Source: Sulfurirhabdus autotrophica (GTDB taxonomy: Bacteria; Pseudomonadota; Gammaproteobacteria; Burkholderiales; SMCO01). Taken from it: a stretch of DNA of 33,160 nt. The translations under genes were made by a program, and so were the position numbers. The notes under the pieces are model-generated. The model ran no database searches and was not told the DNA's origin. It saw nothing but the letters and a program-made list of their open reading frames with translations. Of the stretch, positions 1 to 7,320 are shown in pieces (position 1 is the first letter of the stretch; the number at the start of each line of letters is the position of its first letter). Where the stretch lies: the NCBI RefSeq assembly GCF_004346685.1, contig NZ_SMCO01000029.1:1-33160 (forward strand), written 5' to 3'.

Positions 1-143
1 ATGATTTCAAATCGGCACCAAAATATTTTGCTTTCTAAACCCCGCCCAGATTGGATCTTGGCGGCTCGATTCGCGATTTAACCGGACACTACTGAGTAAA
101 AATGATCACTCAAACTGAGGCGATTTCTTAAAGGGGAGTTCTG

Positions 144-1010
144 ATGGCACGGATTCTGGGTATTGGTGTTGCAACGCTGGACATGATATTTGACGTGGCG
201 CGTTATCCTTCGGGAGACGAAGAAGTCCGGGCGAAAAATCTACGGGTAGCTCGTGGCGGCAATGTTGCCAACACGTTAGTCATGTTGAGCCAGTTAGGCC
301 ATGCATGTAGCTGGGGTGGTGTACTGGCAGAAGGGCTGGATAGTAATGTCATCGTCGAAGATCTTGCTCGCTACGAAGTGGATCTCAGTTCGTGTGTCAT
401 GCATCTGGGGCGCCCCCCCACTTCGACTATTATGTTGAGTCGTGAGACAGGCACCCGAACCATAGTGCATTATCGCGATTTACCCGAGTTTTCTGCGGCT
501 GATTTTGATCAAATCGTGTTGTTACCCTATGACTGGATACATTTTGAAGGGCGCAATGTGCCCGAATTGGACAAGATGCTAAAACGCGTCAAGGAAGTCC
601 GGCCTGATATTAAAATCTCCCTTGAAGTGGAAAAACCGCGCCCTGGTCTGGAAAGCGTTTTTCCCCTGGCAGATGTACTTTTGTGTTCCCATGCTTTTGC
701 AATACACGCGGGTATGAACGACCCACACAAATTTTTAGCCTGGCTGCGGCAACGTACCTCTCGCTCAGAACTTTTAGTTGGTTGGGGGAATGACGGCGCC
801 TATGGACTGGATACATCAGGTAATGCACATGAAAGCCCGGCATATCCGCCAGATATAGTGTTAGATACGCTAGGGGCGGGCGATACTTTTAATGCCAGTA
901 TGATTGATGCATTTGTGCGCCGCCTCGGTATGAAAGAGGCATTGGATGCGGCTTGTCGATTGGCGGGCCGTAAATGCGGGATAGAAGGGTTTGCAGGGGT
1001 AGTGGTTTAA
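144..1010 (+). CDS. PfkB-family sugar kinase, ketohexokinase-like
   Basis: Predicted ribokinase-superfamily kinase of 288 residues, a normal length for the family. GGN near residues 38-40 is the first PfkB signature. DTLGAGDTF at 241-249 is the second, with the catalytic base Asp at about 247. The stretches WIHFEGRN and SLEVEKPR, and GAGDTFNAS followed by a C-terminal AGRKCGIEGF, resemble animal ketohexokinase more than ribokinase or 1-phosphofructokinase, so phosphorylation of a ketose such as fructose at C1 is the best guess. The substrate is not proven by sequence. The ATG follows a strong AGGGGAG ribosome site by about 6 bases. No sugar transporter or other catabolic gene is adjacent, so the context gives no support for a pathway. 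A run of seven C at 413-419 lies inside the gene. Confidence 0.85.
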   Translation: MARILGIGVATLDMIFDVARYPSGDEEVRAKNLRVARGGNVANTLVMLSQLGHACSWGGVLAEGLDSNVIVEDLARYEVDLSSCVMHLGRPPTSTIMLSRETGTRTIVHYRDLPEFSAADFDQIVLLPYDWIHFEGRNVPELDKMLKRVKEVRPDIKISLEVEKPRPGLESVFPLADVLLCSHAFAIHAGMNDPHKFLAWLRQRTSRSELLVGWGNDGAYGLDTSGNAHESPAYPPDIVLDTLGAGDTFNASMIDAFVRRLGMKEALDAACRLAGRKCGIEGFAGVVV

Positions 1011-1128
1011 CCTGCAAAGTTAATTATGTATGTGAACTATCGAACCACATTCGTGCGTCAGTAATATTGTCATGAAGGTATGTAATCCTGCCTTTGCAAC
1101 CAGCCGATATTGACCGCTCTTTTCATGA

Positions 1129-1524
1129 TCATTCGATTAAACGCATACCACTATCCTTGGCAGCACCTCGATCAAATGTTGTTGTGTAGTTGCACCCCGC
1201 TTCATTACCTGACCGCTCTATCATGCAGTCGGCAAAATCGGCCTTACCATCCTTGAAAAGTCGCAAAGCCTTCCAAACAGTATCGGCGTGCGCTACCACG
1301 ATTTCCTTGGTGCGCAACATGGTTTCCAATACCTCGCATATTTCGCCCTTGGTAGATTTGTAGCAGCCTGATAGTACCCAAACCAACTCCACCACCGAAA
1401 CGACGCTCACATAGCCTGGCGCATCTACCGTCAATGATTCAATCAGACGTGTTGCCTTAGGGGACTGCTTAGGATCGTCTTGCGCGATATAGCGAACGAG
1501 AACATTAGTATCCAGACCAATCAT
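1129..1524 (-). CDS. VapC-type PIN-domain toxin
   Basis: PIN-domain ribonuclease of 131 residues, predicted toxin of a type II toxin-antitoxin pair that cleaves RNA with Mg2+ held by acidic residues. Visible PIN residues are Asp5 (in GLDTNVLVRY), Glu46 (SVVELVWVL), Asp96/Asp99 (ADFADCMI) and Asp118 (TFDR), in the expected order. The ATG overlaps the stop of the upstream antitoxin by four bases (ATGA), so translation is probably coupled. No truncation is visible. The exact RNA target cannot be read from sequence. Confidence 0.9.
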   Translation of the reverse strand: MIGLDTNVLVRYIAQDDPKQSPKATRLIESLTVDAPGYVSVVSVVELVWVLSGCYKSTKGEICEVLETMLRTKEIVVAHADTVWKALRLFKDGKADFADCMIERSGNEAGCNYTTTFDRGAAKDSGMRLIE

Positions 1525-1763
1525 TTTGCCTTGCCGCCATGAGTAGCGATAGCATCATTCATCGCCGTGATCGTTATAGCAGATGCAGGCTTACTCACTA
1601 GCCCCTTTAAAGCAGTTACCGACTGCGTTGCGGCTACTAGTTCAAAACGCCCTGGCTCAACTTGGACAAACTCGATCCGGTCTCCAGCTTCAACGCCAAG
1701 GGCGGTCCGAACTGTAACGGGAATGGTGATCTGGCCTTTACTGGTCATGGTTGCGGTTGACAT
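1521..1763 (-). CDS. AbrB/SpoVT-fold antitoxin (VapB-like)
   Basis: DNA-binding antitoxin of 80 residues, first gene of the pair with the PIN toxin. The N-terminal swapped-hairpin signature TSKGQITIPVTVR, followed by LGVEAGDRIEF, is typical of AbrB/MazE-type antitoxins. The C-terminal half, about residues 46-80, would be the toxin-neutralising tail. The start at 1763 is preceded by a good GAGGAG site. It probably represses its own promoter through the palindrome just upstream (1785-1802). Confidence 0.9.
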   Translation of the reverse strand: MSTATMTSKGQITIPVTVRTALGVEAGDRIEFVQVEPGRFELVAATQSVTALKGLVSKPASAITITAMNDAIATHGGKAK

Positions 1764-1784
1764 AATATCTCCTCAGATAGATAT

Positions 1785-1817
1785 CCTTACTATATGGTAA
1801 GGAGGTTGCAAGATCAA
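1785..1817 (-). promoter_or_regulatory. Toxin-antitoxin promoter with overlapping palindromic operator
   Basis: Read on the minus strand, TTGATC (1812-1817) and TATAGT (1789-1794) are separated by exactly 17 bases, a good sigma-70 promoter for the VapBC-like pair. The -10 element lies inside the inverted repeat CCTTAC-N6-GTAAGG (1785-1802), the expected arrangement for autorepression by the AbrB-type antitoxin. Binding itself is inferred. Confidence 0.65.
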
Positions 1818-2145
1818 GAGTATCTGCAACTTCTAAAATGATTCCGGGTTTTACTTTGGGTGATAAATTGCTGCGACAGCTGTTTCGCAACAAAATCGTA
1901 ATGGCAGCAATTGGAAAGGTTTACTGGTGTTCGCGACCCTTTGCCGCCCCCGGCACCTTCATATTGAAGGTCAGTTAAGTCGCATATAGCAGCTGAACAA
2001 CTTAAAGCTAACTCGCGTAAGTCGTATGTAGGGTATCAATAAGCGAAGCGCATTGCACCGGATGTTTACGAGTTTGTATATGTTCATTTTGTGGGGTGTT
2101 TGGTATTGCATGATAATTTAAGAAAGTCGAATTGAATAGGCCTTG
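1818..2145. other. Intergenic stretch, no gene seen
   Basis: No convincing coding region or RNA gene is seen between the toxin-antitoxin promoter and the hairpin repeat at 2146. The only recognisable item is a short REP-like motif near 2028-2060. Confidence 0.5.
2028..2060. repeat. Possible short REP-like motif
   Basis: GTAGGGT, then CAATAAGCGAAGCGC and ATTGCACC, form an imperfect stem. It resembles short intergenic repeats seen widely in bacterial genomes. Only one copy is present here, so the call rests on recollection of the motif rather than on repetition within the window. Confidence 0.3.
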
Positions 2146-2375
2146 CCGGGGGTAGCCCGGCGGCTAGTCACTTTTCTTGCTTCGCCAAGCAAAGTAACCA
2201 AAATAAGGCGACGCCAACTACGCCGTCCCTTCGGGATACCTGAGCGTTACCGAATAAATCGGGCGGCAGCGCAAACTCGCACGATCCGCTGTGCGTCCAC
2301 GTGCTCAGACATGCGCTGCCTTTATCCCGATTTATTCGGTAACGCTCAGCAGCGCAGATGGGGAATAGTCAAAAG
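2146..2375 (+). repeat. Structured multi-hairpin repeat, copy 1
   Basis: Begins with the hairpin CCGGGGGTAGCCCGG (2146-2160), then a TTGCTT/AAGCAA hairpin, GGCGACGCC, TCCCTTCGGGA, and a large stem with perfect 24-base arms at 2240-2263 and 2326-2349. Nearly the same element occurs at 6721-6930, and an opposed variant at 6990-7205. The start resembles repeats seen between genes of many proteobacteria. Small reading frames across it are artefacts of the repeat. Confidence 0.85.
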
Positions 2376-2535
2376 CCTGTTTTTGGCACATTTGAGACGA
2401 GTTGTTTAGATTTAAAACTTGAATCTGCGCCTCATCGTAAGCCACATATAATGATCAAATAAAAAGGGCTTAGTATTTCACCGAACCCTATAATTTATTC
2501 AATCAGCTTGTGGCTGGCATGATTGTTTTAGTGAA

Positions 2536-5500
2536 TTACTCTTCTTTATCCGTTACTTCATCTGGCGTATTTTCAATGGCTTCATCATCAACATTGGGCG
2601 CTTTTGGTTTGGCCTTTGAAGGGGCGGCCTTTTTAGGTTGCATTTCAGCAGCCAGTATTTGTTCAGGCAATTGTTTTGCCTGGTCGGTTAATGGTTTGAG
2701 TGTTGGTAGTAAGTGTTTGAGCGCCTGGGCTGAAAGGGCGGATGTAAAGTGATATTGTGATGCATCAGCGCCAGGTATGAAGGCGGTTAGGGTGCCAAAG
2801 AAACGGTCACCAATAAAAAACACGAACGTAGCTGAACGATTGACCGAGCGAGAGTCTTTGATGACGCCAACTGATGAGAATGTTACGTAGCGATGATCTC
2901 CGGTACCGGTTTTACCGCCAATCGGAATTTGGGTGCCATCTTCTCTGACGATGGCGTGTGCAAGTCGGGAAGCGGTTCCCTTTTCTACCACATCAATAAT
3001 CGCAGCACGCACTTTTTCGGCAATTTCCGGGGCAAACAGTTGCACTGATTTGACAGGTGCTGGCTTGATGATGGTTTCAAATGGGGTGTCTTTGCCAAAA
3101 TGCATCTGTTCAATCAAAACGGTGGGCACTTTAGCCCCGTTGTTCAAAATGATTCCCATGAGTTCAGCGAGCGCGGCTGGCCTGTCTGCAGAGCTGCCAA
3201 TAGCGGTTGCCAGTGAAGGTACGAGTGAATCGAACGGATAGCCTAGTCGTTTCCAGCTTTTGTGAATTTCGAGGAAGGCTTCTACTTCAAGCAAGCTGCG
3301 GATACGGATATCCTGTGCGTTTTTGTGGCTGGTTTTGCGCAGCCAGTCATACACGGCAATACGCTCTTTGCTGCTGGCTTTGATCACATCGTTGTAGCCG
3401 CTTCCCGGATGTGAGACCAGATACTGAACCAGCCACAATTCCAATGGGTGAACGTGGGCAATATAACCTTGATCAGATAGTGAATATTTTCCTGGTGGGT
3501 AGCTGTCAAATAATCCTTGCAAGGTGCGTTTGCCAGATATTCGCTCACTTGGAAGGTGATCAGTCATGAACTTTTCATAAGCATCGAAGCCCGCGGCAGG
3601 GTAAATGTAGCGGAAGGCTGCCGATAGCCGACGTGGCGTAGGATGGATCTCTGCCAAAAAGGTGTTCATGACTTCTTCAACCGGCTTGCCTTTGTATTTC
3701 TGGTAGAAGCGGGCAATAAAAGCTTTTCCTTCCTTATCGGCAAAGCGATTCAGATATTCGGTGCGCTGAGGAGCATCAATGTCTTTCAGTACATTGGCAG
3801 TTGAGCCCGGTGTCTGGAATGTGTAGTAGCGCACGACATCCCGCATTAGTCGGATAAAAACCAGATTGACAGAATTACGGGTGGCTTCGCGCACGCTGAT
3901 GATCTTGCTGTCATCGTCATGTTTGAAATTGTTAAAGAATTGAGCGCCGCCCCCTGTGAAAAACTGTTCATGAGGGTTTGCAGAATATTTGCGCTCCATC
4001 GCTGCATCCAGCATGTTCGATAGAGACTTATCTTCATTTGTCAGGAGATAATCAATTGCCCAGCGCGTGATCACATCATTGGGCCCGACTGTTACTTCGC
4101 GTAATTCTTTGGGGTCTGAAGCAGCATATTTATCGTGCAGTGTTCCGACGATTTCCAGGTAAGTAACCAGGGTTCTCAATTTTGCTGTGGAACCTAAATC
4201 AAGTTTTGCCCCCTTATTAATATCAAAGGGCTGGTCAAAGTTATCTGCCTGTACGCGCAGTTTTGCCCCTTGAGGGGTCAGTTCGTAAAAAGTCAAGCTG
4301 TAAATAATCTTGCCTGGGTCGGCGCTTCCAAGTAACCGTTCGCCATAAAGCCCTGCATTACGTGCATATTCAGGATCATTGAATTTTTTTAGAATGGCTG
4401 TAACGTTTTTCTGAATGTTGCCATCCAAAGTACTGCGAACCGATAAATCCAGATGATCTAATTCGTACATGCGCGATAGCCCCAAAAGAGAAGCTAAACG
4501 AACCCGTACCGCGTTGGTTGCTTTAAGTATTGTGAAGTCATCGGTGGATTCAGAAGGGGCGCCCTTTGTAAAATGCAGCGGTGTTTTGATAGCGGCATTT
4601 TTCAGTGCCGGCGAAATGACACCTTCTTGAGCAAGCAAGCGGATGTGACTATTGGTAAGCGCCTCTAGAGCCTTGCGTTCTGAAACCAGATAACCGGATG
4701 GTCTGCGCTGGGCAATCATCAGGCTTAGCAAATGTTTATAAGCACTGGCAGTTTCATTCAGGTTGGCGTTATCAGATGGCCAGGCCTGTAAAAGTTGATT
4801 TACTTTCTTGAAATCCAGGCCATACCAAGCCCACAAGCCGTCACCAATACCGTTTACTTCACCAAATCCTGCTACACCAGCCAAAGGGACCGTATTTAGA
4901 TAATCAACCACGATGCGTTTGCGTGCGGGCATTGTCTGTTCACCATCAAGGTATGCCCGAACAGAAGCAGATGCCATTTGCTGGAGTTTGTCCTTTGCGG
5001 TCAGCGTTAAACCATCCGGTGAATGTCTGTATTTTTCAATTTGAGTCGCAAGAGTGCTTCCTCCTGGTACATCGTGTTCAGGGCGAATATATTGAATTGC
5101 CTTGTCGAGTACAGCGCGTGCCAATCGTTCCCACTCGATGGCCGGATTTTTCTTGGGTTGTGTCGGGTCAAGCAATTCGCGGTTTTCTATAAACAGCAGG
5201 CTTTGCGTGACAATAGGTGGAACGGTCTCGAAATTTGAGTAAATCCGATGCGGAAAAATTGCCTTATGCAGTGAATTGCCGTTGTCGTCAATAATGCTCA
5301 GACCAGCCTGGGTTTTTTCTTTGTAGGGCGCAAAAAGTCCCTCGTCGATCAGTTCCTGCATGCGGGGTGAAAGTCTGGCCTGAGCAGTCACCTGAAAACC
5401 CTCGCCGGCTAGTCTGGGAATCATGGCTTGTTCAAGGCTGTAACCCATCCTGATGTCGTATGGGCCCGCTTGTGGAATTTTAAAGTGTGGATTGGGACCG

Positions 5501-5691
5501 TCTTTCACTTCATATTTTAAATCTTTGGCAAGTTTAGAAAGATACTCGGCCTGATAAGTGGAAGTCTTTGCTTCTCTCGCAACCAAAAAGCCTGCGATAA
5601 CCAGGGCGATAATGATCAGGAGCAAAAGTGTCAGAAGAAAATGCTTCAGTAATCGTTTTGCGAGGGAAGCGCGAGGTTTGATTTGTGTCAC
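2536..5691 (-). CDS. Large bifunctional penicillin-binding protein (transglycosylase/transpeptidase)
   Basis: Class A PBP-like protein of 1051 residues that would polymerise and cross-link peptidoglycan at the inner membrane. A cytoplasmic basic tail is followed by one membrane segment at about 16-37. The GT51 region is about 150-300, with IENREL around Glu169, GGSTLATQ at 210-217 and a DYLN motif near 263. The transpeptidase motifs are STAK with Ser501 as nucleophile, SVN at 607-609 and KTGTG at 927-931. The roughly 320 residues between the second and third motifs are unusually long, so the protein exceeds the common 750-850 length. The C-terminus is a Lys/Pro/Glu-rich tail. GT51 motif 1 departs from the usual EDRRF form. 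The start is GTG with no clear ribosome site. It is monocistronic. Confidence 0.85.
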   Translation of the reverse strand: MTQIKPRASLAKRLLKHFLLTLLLLIIIALVIAGFLVAREAKTSTYQAEYLSKLAKDLKYEVKDGPNPHFKIPQAGPYDIRMGYSLEQAMIPRLAGEGFQVTAQARLSPRMQELIDEGLFAPYKEKTQAGLSIIDDNGNSLHKAIFPHRIYSNFETVPPIVTQSLLFIENRELLDPTQPKKNPAIEWERLARAVLDKAIQYIRPEHDVPGGSTLATQIEKYRHSPDGLTLTAKDKLQQMASASVRAYLDGEQTMPARKRIVVDYLNTVPLAGVAGFGEVNGIGDGLWAWYGLDFKKVNQLLQAWPSDNANLNETASAYKHLLSLMIAQRRPSGYLVSERKALEALTNSHIRLLAQEGVISPALKNAAIKTPLHFTKGAPSESTDDFTILKATNAVRVRLASLLGLSRMYELDHLDLSVRSTLDGNIQKNVTAILKKFNDPEYARNAGLYGERLLGSADPGKIIYSLTFYELTPQGAKLRVQADNFDQPFDINKGAKLDLGSTAKLRTLVTYLEIVGTLHDKYAASDPKELREVTVGPNDVITRWAIDYLLTNEDKSLSNMLDAAMERKYSANPHEQFFTGGGAQFFNNFKHDDDSKIISVREATRNSVNLVFIRLMRDVVRYYTFQTPGSTANVLKDIDAPQRTEYLNRFADKEGKAFIARFYQKYKGKPVEEVMNTFLAEIHPTPRRLSAAFRYIYPAAGFDAYEKFMTDHLPSERISGKRTLQGLFDSYPPGKYSLSDQGYIAHVHPLELWLVQYLVSHPGSGYNDVIKASSKERIAVYDWLRKTSHKNAQDIRIRSLLEVEAFLEIHKSWKRLGYPFDSLVPSLATAIGSSADRPAALAELMGIILNNGAKVPTVLIEQMHFGKDTPFETIIKPAPVKSVQLFAPEIAEKVRAAIIDVVEKGTASRLAHAIVREDGTQIPIGGKTGTGDHRYVTFSSVGVIKDSRSVNRSATFVFFIGDRFFGTLTAFIPGADASQYHFTSALSAQALKHLLPTLKPLTDQAKQLPEQILAAEMQPKKAAPSKAKPKAPNVDDEAIENTPDEVTDKEE

Positions 5692-5878
5692 AGGAATAAT
5701 TCGTATCTTCTAGTTAAATCATGTTGAAATATGATAGCGCAATAGCCGTACTATGCCTAATATTTATGCTCAAAAACAACTAATTGAGCAATTCAAGTGA
5801 GGGCGATTGGCGTAAAACATAAATTATCAATTTTCATCTTCTATTTTAATTGTGCATGCTGCCAGATTGATCTTCTGC

Positions 5879-5923
5879 GGCCGGGGGTAGCCTGGCGGTT
5901 AGTTACTATTCTTGCTTCGCCAA
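5879..5923 (+). repeat. Truncated fragment of the multi-hairpin repeat
   Basis: Matches the first 45 or so bases of the repeat at 2146 and 6725 (terminal hairpin, CTAGT-like box and the start of the TTGCTT hairpin) and then stops. CCCGG has become CCTGG and other bases have drifted, as expected for a decaying remnant downstream of ccdB. Confidence 0.75.
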
Positions 5924-5959
5924 TGGTTGGTTGTTGAGCCTGCGGAAAGGTAACGCCTG

Positions 5960-6274
5960 TCAAATACCAGTAAATAATAAATCCAATGCTGCGATAATTT
6001 CATCGCGCTTTGTTTTCAGGGAAGTGACTTTGTCACCCAGTGAGCGATTGGCGATACCAGCCAGTTCGGCGGTGGACATCACGACTGCCGTGCCCCTGAT
6101 TGTGAATTTCGGATTGAGTTGTTTTGCTGCCGCCCCCATTTCTTTCACCATAACGAGTGGCACAACGACACGCGTCGCCAGCGTATCCAATAGTTCGGTT
6201 TGCACGTCCAGCAGATAAGGGATTATTTTGCGTGTGTCAGGGTTCGGATTAAGATAAACGTCGAACTGTGCCAT
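5960..6274 (-). CDS. ccdB: CcdB-family gyrase-poisoning toxin
   Basis: Toxin of 104 residues, the family's usual length. It is predicted to bind the GyrA subunit and trap DNA gyrase on cleaved DNA. Family features are the start AQFDVYLNPN, DVQTELLDTLATRVVVPL, and the C-terminal LLFTGI. The ATG at 6274 overlaps the antitoxin stop by one base (TGATG), so a TTG one codon earlier is not needed. The last three residues are TGI rather than the WGI of the F-plasmid protein, a variant also known in chromosomal homologues. Confidence 0.9.
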   Translation of the reverse strand: MAQFDVYLNPNPDTRKIIPYLLDVQTELLDTLATRVVVPLVMVKEMGAAAKQLNPKFTIRGTAVVMSTAELAGIANRSLGDKVTSLKTKRDEIIAALDLLFTGI

Positions 6275-6522
6275 CAAAACCGCCGTAAGCCGTCGCTGAA
6301 GGTGCCGCGCATTTCAATGCGGCGGTTGTATTCATCGAGTGCACTCTGATTTTCTGCCAGCCAGCGCTCACGTTGTGCTTGCCGCACGATCTCGGCCAGA
6401 TGTTGCTCAAGGGCTTGTGAGAGATTGATGTTGAGTTGTTTTGCTTGCTGCAAAAGATCGGCATTGATGCTGAGATTGGCTGACTTCTTCGGCGCAGATA
6501 AGTTGTAAACGGGATTGTTCAT
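6274..6522 (-). CDS. ccdA: CcdA-family antitoxin
   Basis: Antitoxin of 82 residues partnering the CcdB protein directly downstream. The N-terminal ribbon-helix-helix region (KKSANLSINADLLQQAKQL, about 12-30) would bind the operator. The C-terminal RRIEMRGTFSDGLRRF resembles the disordered CcdB-binding tail of CcdA. The ATG at 6522 follows an AAGGAT ribosome site. The pair sits in an apparently chromosomal setting between hairpin repeats, so it looks like a resident module rather than part of a plasmid. Confidence 0.9.
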   Translation of the reverse strand: MNNPVYNLSAPKKSANLSINADLLQQAKQLNINLSQALEQHLAEIVRQAQRERWLAENQSALDEYNRRIEMRGTFSDGLRRF

Positions 6523-6551
6523 GGTTGCATCCTTGGTGTTTCTATGCGCAT

Positions 6552-6591
6552 AAATTACACGTATGATTAGTGCGTGTCAATCGTGTGTAAT
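6552..6591 (-). promoter_or_regulatory. ccdAB promoter with inverted repeat
   Basis: On the minus strand, TTGACA (6575-6580) and TAATTT (6552-6557) are spaced by 17 bases, about 30 bases upstream of ccdA. ATTACAC (6554-6560) and GTGTAAT (6585-6591) form inverted arms flanking the promoter, a likely site for the CcdA-CcdB repressor complex. The regulation is inferred from the family. Confidence 0.6.
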
Positions 6592-6720
6592 AATATTGCG
6601 TATTTGGAAATGCAAGATGTTACGGTAAGTGGCAGGATGGGTGGAACGTAGCGGTGCCCATCGAATGGCAATGTGAAGAACTAGACGTTCAGATTGCATT
6701 TGTTTCAGGTTTGGACTTAC
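6592..6720. other. Intergenic spacer, nothing recognised
   Basis: Between the ccdAB promoter and the composite hairpin element I see no gene or motif. The stretch 7206-7320 on the other side of the element is likewise without recognisable content. Confidence 0.5.
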
Positions 6721-7205
6721 GAGGCCGGGGGTAGCCCGGCGGCTAGTCACTTTTCTTGCTTCGCCAAGCAAAGTAACCAAAAGAAGGCGACGCCAACTGC
6801 GCCGTCCCTTCGGGATGCCTGAGGGTTACCGGATAAATCGGGCGGCAACGCGAACTCGCACGTAAACGTGCTCAGACAGGCGCTGCCTTCATCCCGATTT
6901 ACCCGGCAACCCTCAGCGGCGTAGATGGGGGTTCAAAGTCAAAGGCCACGCGCAAAGCGCGTGACGGGTGGCTGGCTGTGCCAGCTTAAATATCCCTTTG
7001 TTGCATCGCCTCGGTTTGGGTTTTGAATCGGGGAAAAGGCAAGTATGTCTGAGCACGTTTACGTGCGAGTTTACGCCGCCGCCCGATTCAAAAACCAAAC
7101 CGAGGGAACCCGCAGGGCGATGCAAGTAGGGTGCCCTTTTCTTTGGTTTCTTTTCTTTTGGGCAAACAAAAGAAAGATACTAGCCGTCGGGCTACCCCCG
7201 ACCTC
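6721..7205. repeat. Composite hairpin element with terminal inverted repeats
   Basis: Two opposed copies of the structured repeat. The forward copy is at about 6721-6930 and the reverse copy at about 6990-7205, joined by two further perfect hairpins (6947-6963 and 6971-6985). The ends GAGGCCGGGGGTAGCCCGGC and, inverted, GAGGTCGGGGGTAGCCCGAC give the whole 485 bases the shape of a non-autonomous mobile element. The main stems are 6819-6842 with 6893-6916 (two mismatches) and 7009-7032 with 7082-7105 (one mismatch). The apical motif GCACGTAAACGTGC occurs once in each copy. No flanking target duplication is obvious. Reading frames across it are spurious. Confidence 0.85.
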
Positions 7206-7320
7206 AGGTGCCAATATATTGCGAAGTCGGGCCATTTATCCATAAAATAAGTTGAAAATTTATTTTTGTTAATCATATCGATTCAATACTTTTCGATCTG
7301 CCATGCTCAATTATTCGCGT

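Noticed and set aside
1-81. Open frame from the left edge ending at TAA (79-81)
   Set aside because: Only 26 codons are visible, with no recognisable motif. It may be a gene tail but cannot be supported.
2143-2409. Reading frame of 88 codons across hairpin copy 1
   Set aside because: It lies wholly in the structured repeat, and equivalent frames appear in the other copies. It is an artefact of the repeat.
5960-6274. CcdB ends TGI rather than the WGI needed in the F-plasmid toxin, suggesting inactivity
   Set aside because: As I recall, chromosomal CcdB of Vibrio fischeri also ends in TGI and is active, so the change alone does not argue for loss of function.
6913-7276. Several small frames across the composite hairpin element
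   Set aside because: They follow the inverted repeats, lack ribosome sites and resemble translated repeats, not proteins.
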